Source: Tetradesmus obliquus (lineage: Eukaryota; Chlorophyta; Chlorophyceae; Sphaeropleales; Scenedesmaceae). From it: a DNA stretch of 64,000 bases. Every line of letters begins with the position of its first letter. The stretch's first letter is position 1. The stretch lies in contig CP126200.1 of NCBI GenBank assembly GCA_030272155.1, positions 372,001-436,000 of the forward strand. The letters are read 5' to 3'. Shown piece after piece: positions 21,634-39,278 of this stretch. A program made the position numbers and the translations under genes. The notes under the pieces were generated by a model that ran no database searches, was not told the DNA's origin, and saw nothing but the letters and a program-made list of their open reading frames with translations.

Positions 21634-24600
21634 ATGCATCTGGTTGTTGGGACCTATGAAAGATTCCTGTTAGGCTACAGCCTGCCTGCGGAGCTGCAGG
21701 TGATCTGCTGCTGCTATGTCACATCTCACTCTTGAGCTGCTGCCGCTGCTACTGCCTGGCAGCAGCAGTGGTACTGCACCACAACACTGCCTGCAAACGC
21801 TTAACCTGCAAATTCAACATGTGTTGATTGCCCTTGCAGGAGGGTTGCCAGCTACAGAGGTCTTTCACACATGCAGCACACCAGGTATGTGTGCAGGCCT
21901 GCCGACGTTTCCCTCTGCAGCCATGGCATCAGCTGCAGCAATGCTCGTCTTCGACAACACACACTTAACCCATGCACTGCTGTTATGGGGCGGTAATCAA
22001 ATACACCTGACAGCAGTCGCAGCAAGCAGCAGTGTCCTCGTTCTATAACCGCCCCCGCGCGGTCAACTCAGCTGTGCATATCCAGTACTGTGCACAGCAG
22101 TACCTACTGCAAGCCACACCGCAATGCCTGGGCTACACTGCCCATGAACGCTACTCCATTGCTGCAAGCATTGTCTCACCGCTGCTGCTGCTGCTGCTGC
22201 TGCTGCGTGCGCAGGGCCCTGTGCGCTGCTTGGATGCTGCGGGGCCGTGGGTGGTGTCGGGTGGCCAAGATGATCAGCTGCACATCTACGATGCAAAGGT
22301 GAGACACGCACAGCCATGTGTTTGGCTGCTGCAGGGAGCCGAGTCAGGCTTTGAGAGGCACGGTAAGGCTGCAGAATGTGTTTCAGTAGATGACAGCTGC
22401 ACATTTACGATGCACAGGTGGGCGGGCAGCAGGCTGGGAGACGCAATGCAAAGACACAGCCGTGTGTATGGCTATGCCAGAAAGATGGTCATGGCTTTGA
22501 GAGGGAGCAGTGTAGGCTGTAACAGAGTGTGTGAGCAGATGGTGGGGGTGCCAGAAGACAGAAGACAGGCTCCCTTGCGTTGACGGAAGCAGCTGGTGTG
22601 TTTGGGGGTCACAATAGGCGGGAGGTGCAGTGGCACGCGTTGCATCAAATATTACGCTGGTGGTCTGCGGCCGGCTTACAGGCGCGTTGTTGTGAATCTG
22701 GCGCAGTGCTTGATCAGCTTGGTGCCACCAGCAAGCCACCACGTTGGCCACACCTCGCACGCCAGAATGCAACAGTCGCTGCGTTTCCACATACAATGCT
22801 GACTGGCTATGCTGACGCGCCCTGACCTGCTGCCACCTTCTCACCTGCCCCACCTGCCCTCCACAGCACAACAAGGACCTAGGATTCATGATGAACCCCG
22901 GCGACGGCGCTATACCCTGCCTGCAGTTCTACACCCCGCCCGGCGCCCAAAACCCCAGTCACCTCTTCAGCGGCTCCGATGACGGCAGCATTGCCATCTG
23001 GAAAGCTGGTGGCGGCTGGGAGCATTTGAAACTTATGCGCGGCCACAAGGGCCCTGTGCGGAGCCTCAGTGTGCACCCCAGCGGGCGGCTGGCGCTGAGT
23101 GTGGGGCACGACAGGGGCTTGAGGATGTGGAACCTGGCCAAGGGACGGTGCAGCTACACAGCACGGCTGGAGGCGGAGGCAGACCTGGTGGCGTTTAACG
23201 CTAGTGGAGATGTGAGTGCTGTTGAAATCTGCTACAGCAACGCGCTCTTCAACTGGATGAACTGTGGCTGAGTGCGTGTAGAGTGATTCATTTGGAAGCA
23301 TGCGAGCAGGTTTGGAAGCATGCGAGCAGGCAAGCAACACGTGTGTAGGGGTACTTGTATGTGTGTGTGAGGCATTCCAACGGAGACCAGCGGAAGGGTG
23401 AGTGCGGCTGTGACGAGGCTTTTGTTGCACACAGCAGCCCATGTTTGCATTTTCACACAGCCTCTGTTGTTGTCATAACCAAAGGAAGTCAAGTCATTGC
23501 TGCTGACATCAGCTGCTGCTGCCCCGCCGTGTCCTGCTTGCATTCACCGTTTCCCTGTGCAGGCCTATGCGCTGCTGTGTGACAAGCTGGTGACGCTGCA
23601 CTCAGCCGCTCAAGAAGGCGCAGTCACAGCGCGCCTGCAGCACAGCCGGCGCGTAGTGTCTCTGCTGCAGCAGCAAGATGGCGCAGCGCTGCTGGCAGGC
23701 ACTGATGATGGCAGCCTTGCACTGTGGGACCTGCGGGCAGCAGCGCAGCAGCCGGTGTTTGAGCTGGCGAAGGCACACAGCAGCCGCATCCGCGCCATTG
23801 TGGCAGTGACGCCAGGTGCGCAACTGAATCTCCTGCGGGGGGTTCCATGGGTGTTTGCGTGCGTCATGATGGGGGAATTGGGGCGGCAGCCAAGGCTGTG
23901 AAAGCTGCTGTTGGAACGCCTGCCTATGGTTAGGGGCCTTTAATTTGTAGCGGAGGAACTTGAGCTGAGTATACTTGGACATAGTGGCCACAGCGTCTCA
24001 CATGCTGTGCCCCTTGCTGCTGCCGTGCCTGCCTGTCTCGTGCCCTGTCCTGCACCACCACTGCATGCAGCTGCTGGTGGCGAGGGCCCGCCGCTGCATC
24101 TTGCCACAGCCTCAAGTGATGGTGTAGTCAAGCTCTGGGATAGCAGAGCACTCAGCAGCAGCAGCAGCAGCAGCTTGCAGGAGCTGGCGCAGGTGCCGAC
24201 CAGTGGCCGCATCACTGGTATGGTGCTGTCGGCACCGGAGCGGAAAGCGGCGGCAGCAGCAGCAATAGGTGCTGGAGGGGCAGCAGCAGCAGCAGCCAAT
24301 GGCCAGCAAGCGCAGGTGAGTGTGGCGAGTGCTGCTCAGTTGAGGTTGCAGAGACGTGTAAGACGTCTTGCTGATTGGTCCTAGCGCTGTCAAGTGTGAT
24401 TTGCGATGCCGCTCTGCGAGTCTTTGATGGCATGGGTATCAGCTGCCTGGACAGCTTGCTCAGCAAAGCCATGGATCCATTTGCGCACCAGCAGTGCTTG
24501 CTGGTGAGCAGGTAGTGAACCCATAAGTGGCTGCAGGCGGCGAGCAGCATTCGCCTGCGCGACAGTGCGTTGCATGGTGCTGCGCCTGTTACACTGGGCG

Positions 24601-25073
24601 TCGGTTGTCTCTCGACTGCCTGGCTGACTGAAGCTTGTCACCATGTTGCCGTGTTGCTGCAGAAAAAGAAGAAACAGAAGAAGCCTCAGCAAAAGCAGCA
24701 GCAGCAGCAGCAGCAGTTGGATGCCGTTGCAGATGGTGAGCAGCCGCAACAGCAGCAGCAGCAGCCACTACAGCAGCAACAGCAGGTGCAGCAGCCGGCC
24801 AAGCAGCAACAGCAGGTGCAGCAGCGCAGCAAGCTGCAGCAGCAGCCGGCAAAGAAGCAGAAGCAGAAGCACAGCAAGGCTGCAGCAGCAGTAGCAGATG
24901 CAGACACAGCTCTTGTACCTCGGGTGCAGACAAAGATCATCAAGAAGAAAAAGAAGAGCAGGGAGGAGATGCAGCGAGCAGTGGATGCTGCCATTGGTGC
25001 AGCAAAGCCAAAAGGCGAAAAGCAGCAGCAGCGCCCAGGCAAGAAGGCAATGAAGCAGCAGAAGAGTTCGTGA
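21634..25073 (+). CDS. PAK1IP1: PAK1IP1/MAK11-type WD40 ribosome-biogenesis protein
   Basis: Seven exons: 21634-21699, 21840-21884, 22215-22298, 22867-23211, 23563-23815, 24071-24315 and 24663-25073. Phases close to 482 aa. MHLVVGTYERFLLGY matches the human start MELVAGCYEQVLFGF. WD repeats follow: WVVSGGQDDQLHIYD, LFSGSDDGSIAIW, then GHKGPVRSLSVHPSG with LALSVGHDRGLRMWNLAKGR, nearly the human sequence. Later come LLAGTDDGSLALWDL and ATASSDGVVKLWD. The tail is Lys/Gln-rich (KKKKQKKPQQK) and ends in basic blocks like other nucleolar proteins. Family role: MAK11 acts in 60S subunit assembly, and the animal protein also binds PAK1. The human protein is about 390 aa. The excess here is poly-Gln/Ala. 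Confidence 0.93.
22389..22420 (+). repeat. Decayed copy of the 3' end of PAK1IP1 exon 3
   Basis: CAGCTGCACAT(C/T)TACGATGCA with the following donor occurs in the exon at 22275 and again at 22393, with downstream intron sequence also shared. Spacing is 118 bases. The copy keeps AGGTG at the donor position. Confidence 0.85.
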
Positions 25074-25198
25074 CCTTGAATGGGTTGGTGTGGTGCTGGT
25101 TGCGTGCCTGGCACCTTGTGCTGAGCTGAAAATCTGCCAGCCTGGCAGCGAGTGGTGTCACACACACACGCAGAGTGTGGAAGTGAAAGAGGCAGATG

Positions 25199-25203
25199 TG
25201 TAA
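25199..25203 (+). terminator. Candidate poly(A) signal (TGTAA) of PAK1IP1
   Basis: TGTAA lies about 125 bases after the stop codon. The remaining spacer to the next start at 25370 shows no gene. Confidence 0.45.
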
Positions 25204-25369
25204 CAATCCAAATCCGTAAGCAGAGCATTCCCAGCTGATGCGTGTGTTGGCTGGTCAGCGAGTATCACGCAATCGGCCTGTACATGTGAAAGTACACCCG
25301 CTGACGCAGATCCCTCGGACAGCGTAACCAACAACCTACGCACCACTGTCGAGCGGTTGCGAGAGCATC

Positions 25370-27286
25370 ATGGTTGAGTGGGCCACCGAGGTCATCACAT
25401 GGGATCAAATACGCGAGATAGTTAAGATAGGGACGGTTGAGAGCCTCGGCAAGCTTAGGCGAAGCGAGCAGCAGCTGAAAACATACCGGGCTTTCATGGA
25501 CAAGGTATGCACAGCACTGTGGCATCTTGTGGCGACGCAGCATCTCTTCGGATCCTGCAATTATTGGAAAGAAGGATACACACTCATATAAGCAGCATAT
25601 AACCCTCTCTGCATGCCTGTACTGCGTGCACACACAGCGGCAGCAGCAGCACAGCAGCGGCAACCCCAGAAGCAGCAACTGTTGATGCCATGTGTGCAGA
25701 AAGTGACAGATAGACCCCAACGGCATGAGCCTTGCCACGTGTGTGTGCAGGTACGGCAGGACTACGCTAGTGTAGCCGACTTTATCAAGATCAGTGTGCT
25801 GGACAGCGCAAGCAAATTGAACTCAGGTGCGCTGCGGTCCAGTGGACAGCTATGCACTCAAGCATGCATGCACAGCGCGCGGGGTGCCCTGCTATCACGT
25901 GACATTATGCAAGGTCACAAACTATACAGCAAAGGAACACTGAGCGCATGTCGCAGTGCAGCGTGTACCGGAGCAGGTTGCACCACAGTAAGGCAGTTGC
26001 CTGAAGTGGTTAGTGGTTGCTAGCTGCTGCCAACGCGCCACTTGTACTAGTTGATGTACAGCATAATTAAACTGCATTGCTGTTGATTGGCTTCCTGTGT
26101 ACTCTGTTTGCTGCCCTGCTTGCTGCTGCATCACACCTGCTGCTGTGCAATACTTCTGCCCTGCTGCAGAGGGCAAGAAAGAGGCGGTGGACTCGGAGCA
26201 TGGCGGTCAGCAGATAGTGTGGCACCTCAATGTGAGCAGAACTGCAACACAGCCATGCAATACAGCAGCAGCAGCAGCAGCAGTAGCAGCAGCAGTCATA
26301 CACGGCATAGTCATGGGCGAGTGTGATGCAACGCTGTGCAAGTCTGGCGCTAACGCAATCGTCAGCAAGCAGCAACAGCAGCTCTGCCACTGCGCGCTGC
26401 AGCGCTCACCAGCAACGCTGGCAATTGTTTTAACATGCGGTGCAGCAGCACGCTGCCTTTCTGCATCAACAGCATGCTTGCACGCTGTTTGTTTGGCTTC
26501 ATTTGTGGTCAAAACAGATGGGCAACACTATAGTCCTGCTGCATACGCCCTTGCAGGACTTCCCGTACTATTTTGAAGACAATGTGCAGCACTGGCTGCT
26601 GTGGAGCAGCGACAGGCCGCTGGAGCAGCAGCTCATCGCGCAGCAGATAGCAGCCAAGTTCCCGGAGCAGCAGTGGGAGCACATCATGTTTGTCAACCCA
26701 GCCGCGCTGCAATCTGTGCTGGCGGTGAGTGCTGTTTGCGTTTGTCACTGGCTCTGATTGGGGTCCTGGTTTAGGTGCAGATGTGGCAATGTCGCGTACA
26801 CTAGCTTCAAGTAACTGTAACGGTTTGTGGCAGCGCTTTACAAGAACGTAGATTGGCAAGCCCTGTTTGCAAGCATGGCGGAGTGCGGGCAGCTGGAAGG
26901 ATTGGCTGCATGACACAACGGCTGATGACTTGCTGCATCACTGGCTTGCCTGCTTGCTTGCGTGCATCGTTGGTCCTCAACATTCTTGCGTGCAGTGATG
27001 CTCACTCAGCAGCAGAAATTGCTTGCAGGACAGCAGACACTGCTTGCAGGAGTCAGGTCACTGATGTACTGCACAGTGGTTGTGTCTGTTGGGCTGATCA
27101 AGCCGTCAAGCCGTGCATGCAAAACAGGACCTAACCGTACTGCTGCCAGGTGCAAGCACTGCAATGATGAACTGCCATGTCTGGCTTGTGTCTCGTTCAG
27201 TGGCTAAGCTTGTATCACTGCTTTCTGCTGCATGTCGCCTGCAGATCTGGCACTGCCACGTGCTTGTGCGGCCCAAGCAGCATTGA
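25370..27286 (+). CDS. DUF3605 family protein (N-acetylglucosamine-induced protein 1-like)
   Basis: Five exons: 25370-25504, 25751-25826, 26170-26231, 26557-26724 and 27245-27286. Phases close to 160 aa. It begins MVEWATEVITWDQIREIV and has RQDYASVADFIKISVL. The family core is FPYYFEDNVQHWLLWSS (proline-tyrosine-tyrosine-phenylalanine then HWLLW), and it ends IWHCHVLVRP. I recall this arrangement from fungal and algal DUF3605 proteins, some labelled N-acetylglucosamine-induced protein 1. No biochemical activity is established. The length is compact and complete. Introns are large relative to the exons, and one carries a short AGC run. Confidence 0.82.
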
Positions 27287-28209
27287 TGACCAGTCGGCCC
27301 TTTTGCTGCAGGCTGTTGCTGTCAAAGTCTGCACAAAGCCATGTGTTTTGGGCGTCGTACTGGCGCAGCAGCAGCAGCAGCATGATGTTGCTCCTGTGCA
27401 ATGCGGGCATCTCCCGCGCGTCTCCTGTGAGCCTTGCTTTGGCATTTGATGCCTGCTGGCTGGCTTGTTTCACCGTTTGCGTCACCTTGAGTGCTGCTTG
27501 GCAAATTACATCAGCAAACTTTGGCATGAATCATTCTACAGGCTGATGTCGCATAAAACATGATGAAGTGTTTGCCATAATGTTGCATGTTGATGCATCG
27601 CCAGGCCACCAACTGGTGTGCCTGTAGGCATTGACACTGGCAGTCTGGTGCAGTGTGGTGCAATGCGTGAGCAATGCTGCAGGTGCTGGGTTTGGTTGCT
27701 GCAACCACCTTGGTGCCGCTGTCTTGCACATTGAGCAGGCGTCACCACAACGGACATGGTACGTACCGTATGTATACATGCACTGCTACATGTACTGGTA
27801 CATGCAGCAAGCGGCTGGGCATCAGCAGCGTATCCTGGAGTCTGTGCTGTGATGTGGTCTGTGCTTCTTTCATTAGCCTGCAGCATCGTGCGTTTTCCTC
27901 GATTTTGATTCTAGCAACATGTTTCGTTCCACAGCAATGTCTATGTTTGAGCTGCAGAAGCTGGCATCCTGTGTGAGGGTAAGCAGCAGAGTCGGTACCA
28001 TGCTGGATGTGCACTGCACAAGTGTAAATGGCACTAAATTCTGCACAATTCTGCTTTCTTGAGCCTTGCAGTTGCTACGGTGTCCTTTGTCGCTCACTCT
28101 GGGGTGCATGAGCTAATGGGCCCATTAGCAAACCGGATTACAGCACACTGACAGGGTACAGGGTTTGCAAGCGCCGCTAGCTGCAGCTCCGACTTGACAC
28201 TACTAATGC
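27287..28209. other. 3' flank of the DUF3605 gene, no firm gene
   Basis: A possible short exon (MSMFELQKLASCVR followed by GTAAGC, about 27937-27978) could belong to the weak gene model at 28697. It is too short to call alone. Confidence 0.3.
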
Positions 28210-28617
28210 ATGACTTTCATTACCAACATGCACCACATACACGCTGAAGCTCGTAACAAAAACTCACATCAACACTTCCGCGTGTGTTTCGCGCCTTCGT
28301 CTTCAACCAGTTTCTTCAACAAGCCAGCGGGCGCCAACATTCACGCAACCAGGGTGTATTTACGCAAGGAAAACTCTGTTGAGCCTTGCACCCTGAACGC
28401 CTCCCTGCTGCGGCCCTGTGCGGGCCAAGCAGTGAGCCAGCAGCAGCTGCACGCGTGGCTGCTGCTGGGTGGATGCAGCCACTTTCATCGTGACCTCGTT
28501 GTGCACCTCGGGTGCAGCTGCATGACACTGCGCCTGCCCGAGTGCTGGGTTCCAGCTGATGCCAGGGAGCTGCTGCTGGCACTGAGCCATGCAGATCGAG
28601 CCCAGCAGCAGGCCTGA
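28210..28617 (+). CDS. Hypothetical 135-codon open frame
   Basis: This open frame has ordinary-looking composition rather than repeat-driven runs. The second half (RVYLRKENSVEPCTLNASLL, then LLLGGCSHFHRDLVVHL, and ending ELLLALSHADRAQQQA) is not low complexity. No domain is recognised. It sits in what would be an intron of the weak model at 28697-30549, so both cannot easily be right on one transcript. It may be a chance frame. Confidence 0.22.
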   Translation: MTFITNMHHIHAEARNKNSHQHFRVCFAPSSSTSFFNKPAGANIHATRVYLRKENSVEPCTLNASLLRPCAGQAVSQQQLHAWLLLGGCSHFHRDLVVHLGCSCMTLRLPECWVPADARELLLALSHADRAQQQA

Positions 28618-28696
28618 GCACGAGGTTAAGCTGGGTTGCTGCGTGCAGTTCATATGTGATGAAAGGCTACGAGGATTTTTTTAACTGCAGTGTTCA

Positions 28697-30549
28697 ATGG
28701 CAAAGCAGCAGGCCCAACAGCAGCACTACAGGACGGTGAGTATGTTGGAAGGTGAGAGCGAAAGACGAAAAGTAGGCTTGTTTGTGCTGGCCAGTGTGGC
28801 TGCTGGGCAAGGCAGCAGCTAGGATGGTTTGCTGTGCAGGTGTGGAGGCCTAGATATCCAAGGGCTGGAGCGCCAGCAGCTGATGAATCGCAGCATCCAG
28901 TCGAAGGACAGGGTCAGCAGCAAGGTGAGCATAGCATTGCGTGCTTCCTTTGTGGCCAGCAGCGTGTCGTGCTACAAGTGTGCTCTCAGTGGCTGTAGAT
29001 GTCTGTGGAGGTATGCTGCTGGCCATTCCTTGCATCAACAGGTGCTAAGGTTACTCCCCAGCATGTACTAAAGCAGACAGTCACCCAATTGCTGCGCAGC
29101 ACAACAGCGCAGCTGTGTTGTTGTGTGAGCATATGTGTAGTGGTGCCGTCTGTGGAGGCATGTTGCTGGCCATTCCTTACATCATCAGGTGTCAAGGGGC
29201 AATCCTCAGCACGTACTGAAGCAGACAGTGACTCAACAACTGGCCAAAACAGCAGTGCAGCAGGGCTTTTGTGTGGGCATGTGAGTGGTGTTGCCGTCTG
29301 TGGAGGTATGCTGCTGGCCATTCCTTACATCATCATGTGCCAAGGTTACTCCCCAGCAGGCACTGAAGCAGACAGTCACCCAATTGCTTCGCAGCACAGC
29401 AGCGCAGCTGTGCTGTTGTGTGAGCATGTGTGTGGTGTTGCCGTCTGTGGAGGTATGCTGCTGGCCATTCCTTACATCACCAGGTGTCAAGGGGCAAACC
29501 TCAGCACGTACTAAGCAGGCGGTCACTGCACGGTTGCGCGCAACAGCACAGCAAGACAATAGTGCAGCAGGTTGTTTTGAGCATATGAGTGGTGGTGCTG
29601 TCTGTGGAGGTATGCTGCTGGCCATTCCTTACATCATCATGTGCCAAGGTTACTCCCCAGCAGGTACTGAAGCAGACAGTCACCCAATTGCTTCGCAGCA
29701 CAGCAGCGCAGCTGTGTTGTTGTGTGAGCAAGTGTGTGGTGTTGCCGTCTGTGGAGGTATGCTGCTGGCCATTCCTTACATCACCAGGTGTCAAGGGGCA
29801 AACCTCAGCACGTACTAAGCAGGCGGTCACTGCACGGTTGCGCGCAACAGCACAGCAAGACAACAGTGCAGCAGGTTGTTTTGAGCATATGAGTGGTGGT
29901 GCTGTCTGTGGAGGTATGCTGCTGGCCATTCCTTGCATCATCAGGTGCTGAGGTTATCCCCCAGCAGGTACTGAAGCAGACAGTGGCTCAACAGCTGCAC
30001 GGAACAGCTGAGTTGCTTCGTGAGCATTCAAGCATGGCAGGAGTAGACATGAACTATGTCGAGAGATCTTGTTGGTAGCCTGTTGTACACTGTTAACAGC
30101 GAACGTCACACCATGCGCGCAATGCTTGCAACGATTACATTGTGATGTCCCTGCTGCTCTCCTGCTGCTGCAGCGATGTCACCAAGCATCCGTGCCAGTG
30201 CGCGGCTCAATGGTGGCATGGCAGCCGCCAGGCGGCAGCTCTCCAGCATTAACCATAAGTGAGGGGCCCTCAGGCATATGCGGCTCTGAGATATGCCACA
30301 GTGCTTGGGACTGCAGGAGCATGCAGGGCATTTGCAATGTCAGCCAGTCACTGGCTCAGGCAAACACTGCAGCCGCTTGTTGCTTTGCGGTGCACTGAGT
30401 GCGTCAGGTGTCTGCCAGGTGGCATTGTGCATTCTTGCAAGTGTCAGCCTTCAGATTAACCGCGAGCTGCGTCCATTCATTCCTTGCTGTGACTGATTTC
30501 TGCCTTCTGCTGCAGTGTCACCACAAGCAACAACAAGCGGCTGCAGTGA
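28697..30549 (+). CDS. Weak model of a small four-exon gene
   Basis: Four short stretches with good splice signals join in consistent phase: 28697-28735, 28840-28924, 30174-30258 and 30516-30549, giving 80 aa (MAKQQAQQQHYRT, then VWRPRYPRAGAP, then SIRASARLNGGMAAARRQ and a stop after NNKRLQ). No family is recognised, and upstream exons are possible. The second intron would contain the whole 147/157-bp minisatellite. The support is only phase consistency and splice sites, so this could be spurious. Confidence 0.25.
29002..30051. repeat. 147/157-bp minisatellite, seven units
   Basis: The block TCTGTGGAGG(T/C)ATG starts at 29002, 29149, 29297, 29444, 29601, 29748 and 29905. The intervals are 147, 148, 147, 157, 147 and 157. 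The last four units form a higher-order pair: 29444-29747 is nearly repeated at 29748-30051 (304 bp). Since 147 is a multiple of three, long open frames run through the repeats on both strands (for example 28999-29514 and 29285-29818 plus, 29501-29941 minus). Those are best read as repeat artefacts. Confidence 0.93.
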
Positions 30550-31292
30550 TTGCCTGAGCCTGCTGATGGCCCGCGCGCCGTTGTGTACCATCAAACTGTG
30601 GATGCCGCACAGTGGCAATGTGGACGGCTTGCGATACGTGTAGGTGTTAGGGATGCTTGCAAGAGCAGTAAGCCGGATCTGGGGTGCTTGAAACAGCAGT
30701 TGCCAGTGCGCTCAAGTTATCGGCTGTCTCCTGTTGGTGATGGAGGAGATGCAGGTGCCCATTGAACCTGTCATTGGATGGCGGCAAGACTTGCCTTCAA
30801 GTTCGGGACGTCCCGGTTGTGTAACTAACCTGTATGCCTTGGTGCTGTGATAAGCTGTCCTTGATTGATGGAGTGCCTAAACGTTGGTGCGAGGGAAAGG
30901 AGAAAACTGGCACTGCAAGCAGCGCAGTTGTGCCGTGCATAGTGACTGTCATCTTTCTTCAAACTTGTCCAGTACAACCCTACATGACAGCACATGGCTG
31001 AAGTGAAGCCACTTCCTAGCAGAGCAAAGAGCCACAACAATACAACAATGTCAACGTTTGGGATACATTAGCTCGCTGGTTTAACCACTGCAGAAGCTGA
31101 TATCGTCACCTGCTTTCGCTCAGGCACGGTACAGCGTGTAGCCGGTGCGATCCAACCTCTACAGGCGTTGAATATATACACAGAGCATACGTTGTCGTAC
31201 CAAGCACACCCTAGCGGTGCTTCCTGGGGCCAGTTCAGCCTCGCCAGGGACATGGGCACTACCTAGCAGCAGAGGCACCAGCAGGTGCCACG
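30550..31292. other. Upstream region of the SIK1 gene, no gene seen
   Basis: No coding exon was recognised between the minisatellite region and the kinase start. The SIK1 promoter would lie here. Confidence 0.4.
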
Positions 31293-37621
<6,329 letters not shown>

Positions 37622-37693
37622 TTAGGGTGATGCACAGTCCTGTTGTGCCAGTTTTCTTGGTATCTACCGTTCAGCCTGTGATGTCTTGCTGAG

Positions 37694-38125
37694 ATGCTGG
37701 GGGTGCTGAGGAGCTGGTGGGCGTGCTGCAGGACATGACTGCAGCGCTGCAGACGCTGCTGAGCCTGTGATTACGAATATGCACAGTCCTGTTGTGCCAA
37801 TTTTCTGATATCTGCCGTTCAGCCTGTGATGTCTGGCTCAGATGCTGCTGGTGCTGAGGAGCTGGTGGGCGTGCTGCATGACATGACTGCAGCGCTGCAG
37901 ACAATGCTGAGCCTGTGATGCCTTTGTTGATATGTGAACTAGCTTGAGCAGCAGGTGCTGATGTGTTGCACATCTGTCCCGCTGGCTTGCAAGTGGGCTG
38001 CATGGCCTGTGTCGCTGAGCTTCATGTAGATGTGGAAGCGTTCAGATAACCAGATCTGGGCGCCGCTGCAGTGCTGGTGGGTGTGCTGCAGGACACGGCC
38101 GCAGCGCTGCAGACGCTGCTGAGCC
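37694..38125 (+). repeat. Three degraded copies of the SIK1 3' coding end
   Basis: The stretch encoding GAEELVGVLQDMAAALQTLLSL plus stop and some 3' UTR (true copy GGTGCTGA at 37553) recurs at 37702 and 37850. A shorter copy starts near 38071. Spacings are 149, 148 and about 212 bases. Each copy retains the Leu-rich helix frame locally, so all look like tandem 3'-end duplications rather than separate genes. Confidence 0.9.
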
Positions 38126-39278
38126 TTTGGCATAGTTGCAGTGGCCTTGTGCTGGAGACACAGCATATGTTCGGCACATATCCGCGCCATCTGTCTGTGT
38201 GGCATGTGCGGGAGTCTGCATTGCTGCGCTTTTTTTGCATGTGGTGGCGTCTGGGCGCCGCTGATAGACGCAGCTCCACTGGCCGCTGCCGTGCATTGGC
38301 GTGCGTTTGCACAAGTGCATCATGGTCGTGATCACACCGCATGCTCATGAGGGCTGCGTCGGGCCTGCTGCACACATGGTGGCAGCACATGCTATTGCGC
38401 ACTGTGAACAGTGGCCGGTATGGAGCAGGTGCTTGTGTAGCATGCTACTGCATGTGCATGCGCTGATGCGTGTCAAAATCAGTTGCCAATGGCCATGGGC
38501 ACAGCCTCTTGAGTTAATGCTGTAACATCTGTGGTGAATTTGCTGTTTGTCACGACACGGTGTCGTCATCATGCATGGCAGTGCCTGAGGTTGGTGCTTG
38601 CAGGCTGCTGCAAAGGCGGCGACGCAGGTCAACCAACTCGCCTACAGGCGCGTAGCTGCAGCCTGCAGCCTGCAGCAACAAGTTGTTTTGGACGACTGGC
38701 TCTGCACACCGGGAAACTTTTGTTGACGGGCCACTTTTGAAGTGTCTAAGGAAGTGTACACACTACGTAGTTCCGGCAGGCATACTGTGACTAGTGATTG
38801 ACTGCAGCTGCATATGTGCTTAGCAGAAACACTTGACATCGCGTCGTGCTAGGCGTCCTGCTAGCACAGCGCTGTGCCGACACCCCACTGCATGTATCAA
38901 GAGTTACACCATGCATGTAGGAAGATGCAAAATGTCAAAAGCAGGCACTCGAGAGTCACGCACCGCTGGTGCAGCATGTTCAGTTGCACCAGCATTTCAG
39001 ATTGGCAACAGCCATCTGTTACAAGCCGCTGCGCTCTCAGCTGAGTCAGCATTTTAATGGATGCTCAGCCAGGCTGGCAGGCATGCACATGGTAAGGACG
39101 AGCTTAGAAGCCCACCTTCCCGCAGTCTGCCTACCCAAGTGGTGCAGCCCCAAGTTGCTTCTGTGGCATCATTACGATCATGTCATCATCAAACACCAAA
39201 TCCTGGCTGCAGTCAACTATCAAACATTGCTCAAACCATGAACAACCAAGTAATGGGCTGCAATTGTGACGCCGCCGG
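38126..39278. other. Convergent intergenic region, no gene seen
   Basis: The 3' ends of SIK1 (plus) and the HAD-like gene (minus) face each other. TGTAA at about 38520 (plus) and TTACA at 39019-39023 (minus-strand TGTAA, about 255 bases past the HAD stop) are candidate poly(A) signals. Confidence 0.4.

Noticed and set aside
28999-29818. Repeated 49-residue protein (SVEVCCWPFLTSS and similar)
   Set aside because: A 147-bp repeat keeps any frame open, both strands are equally open, and no start or splice context supports a gene.
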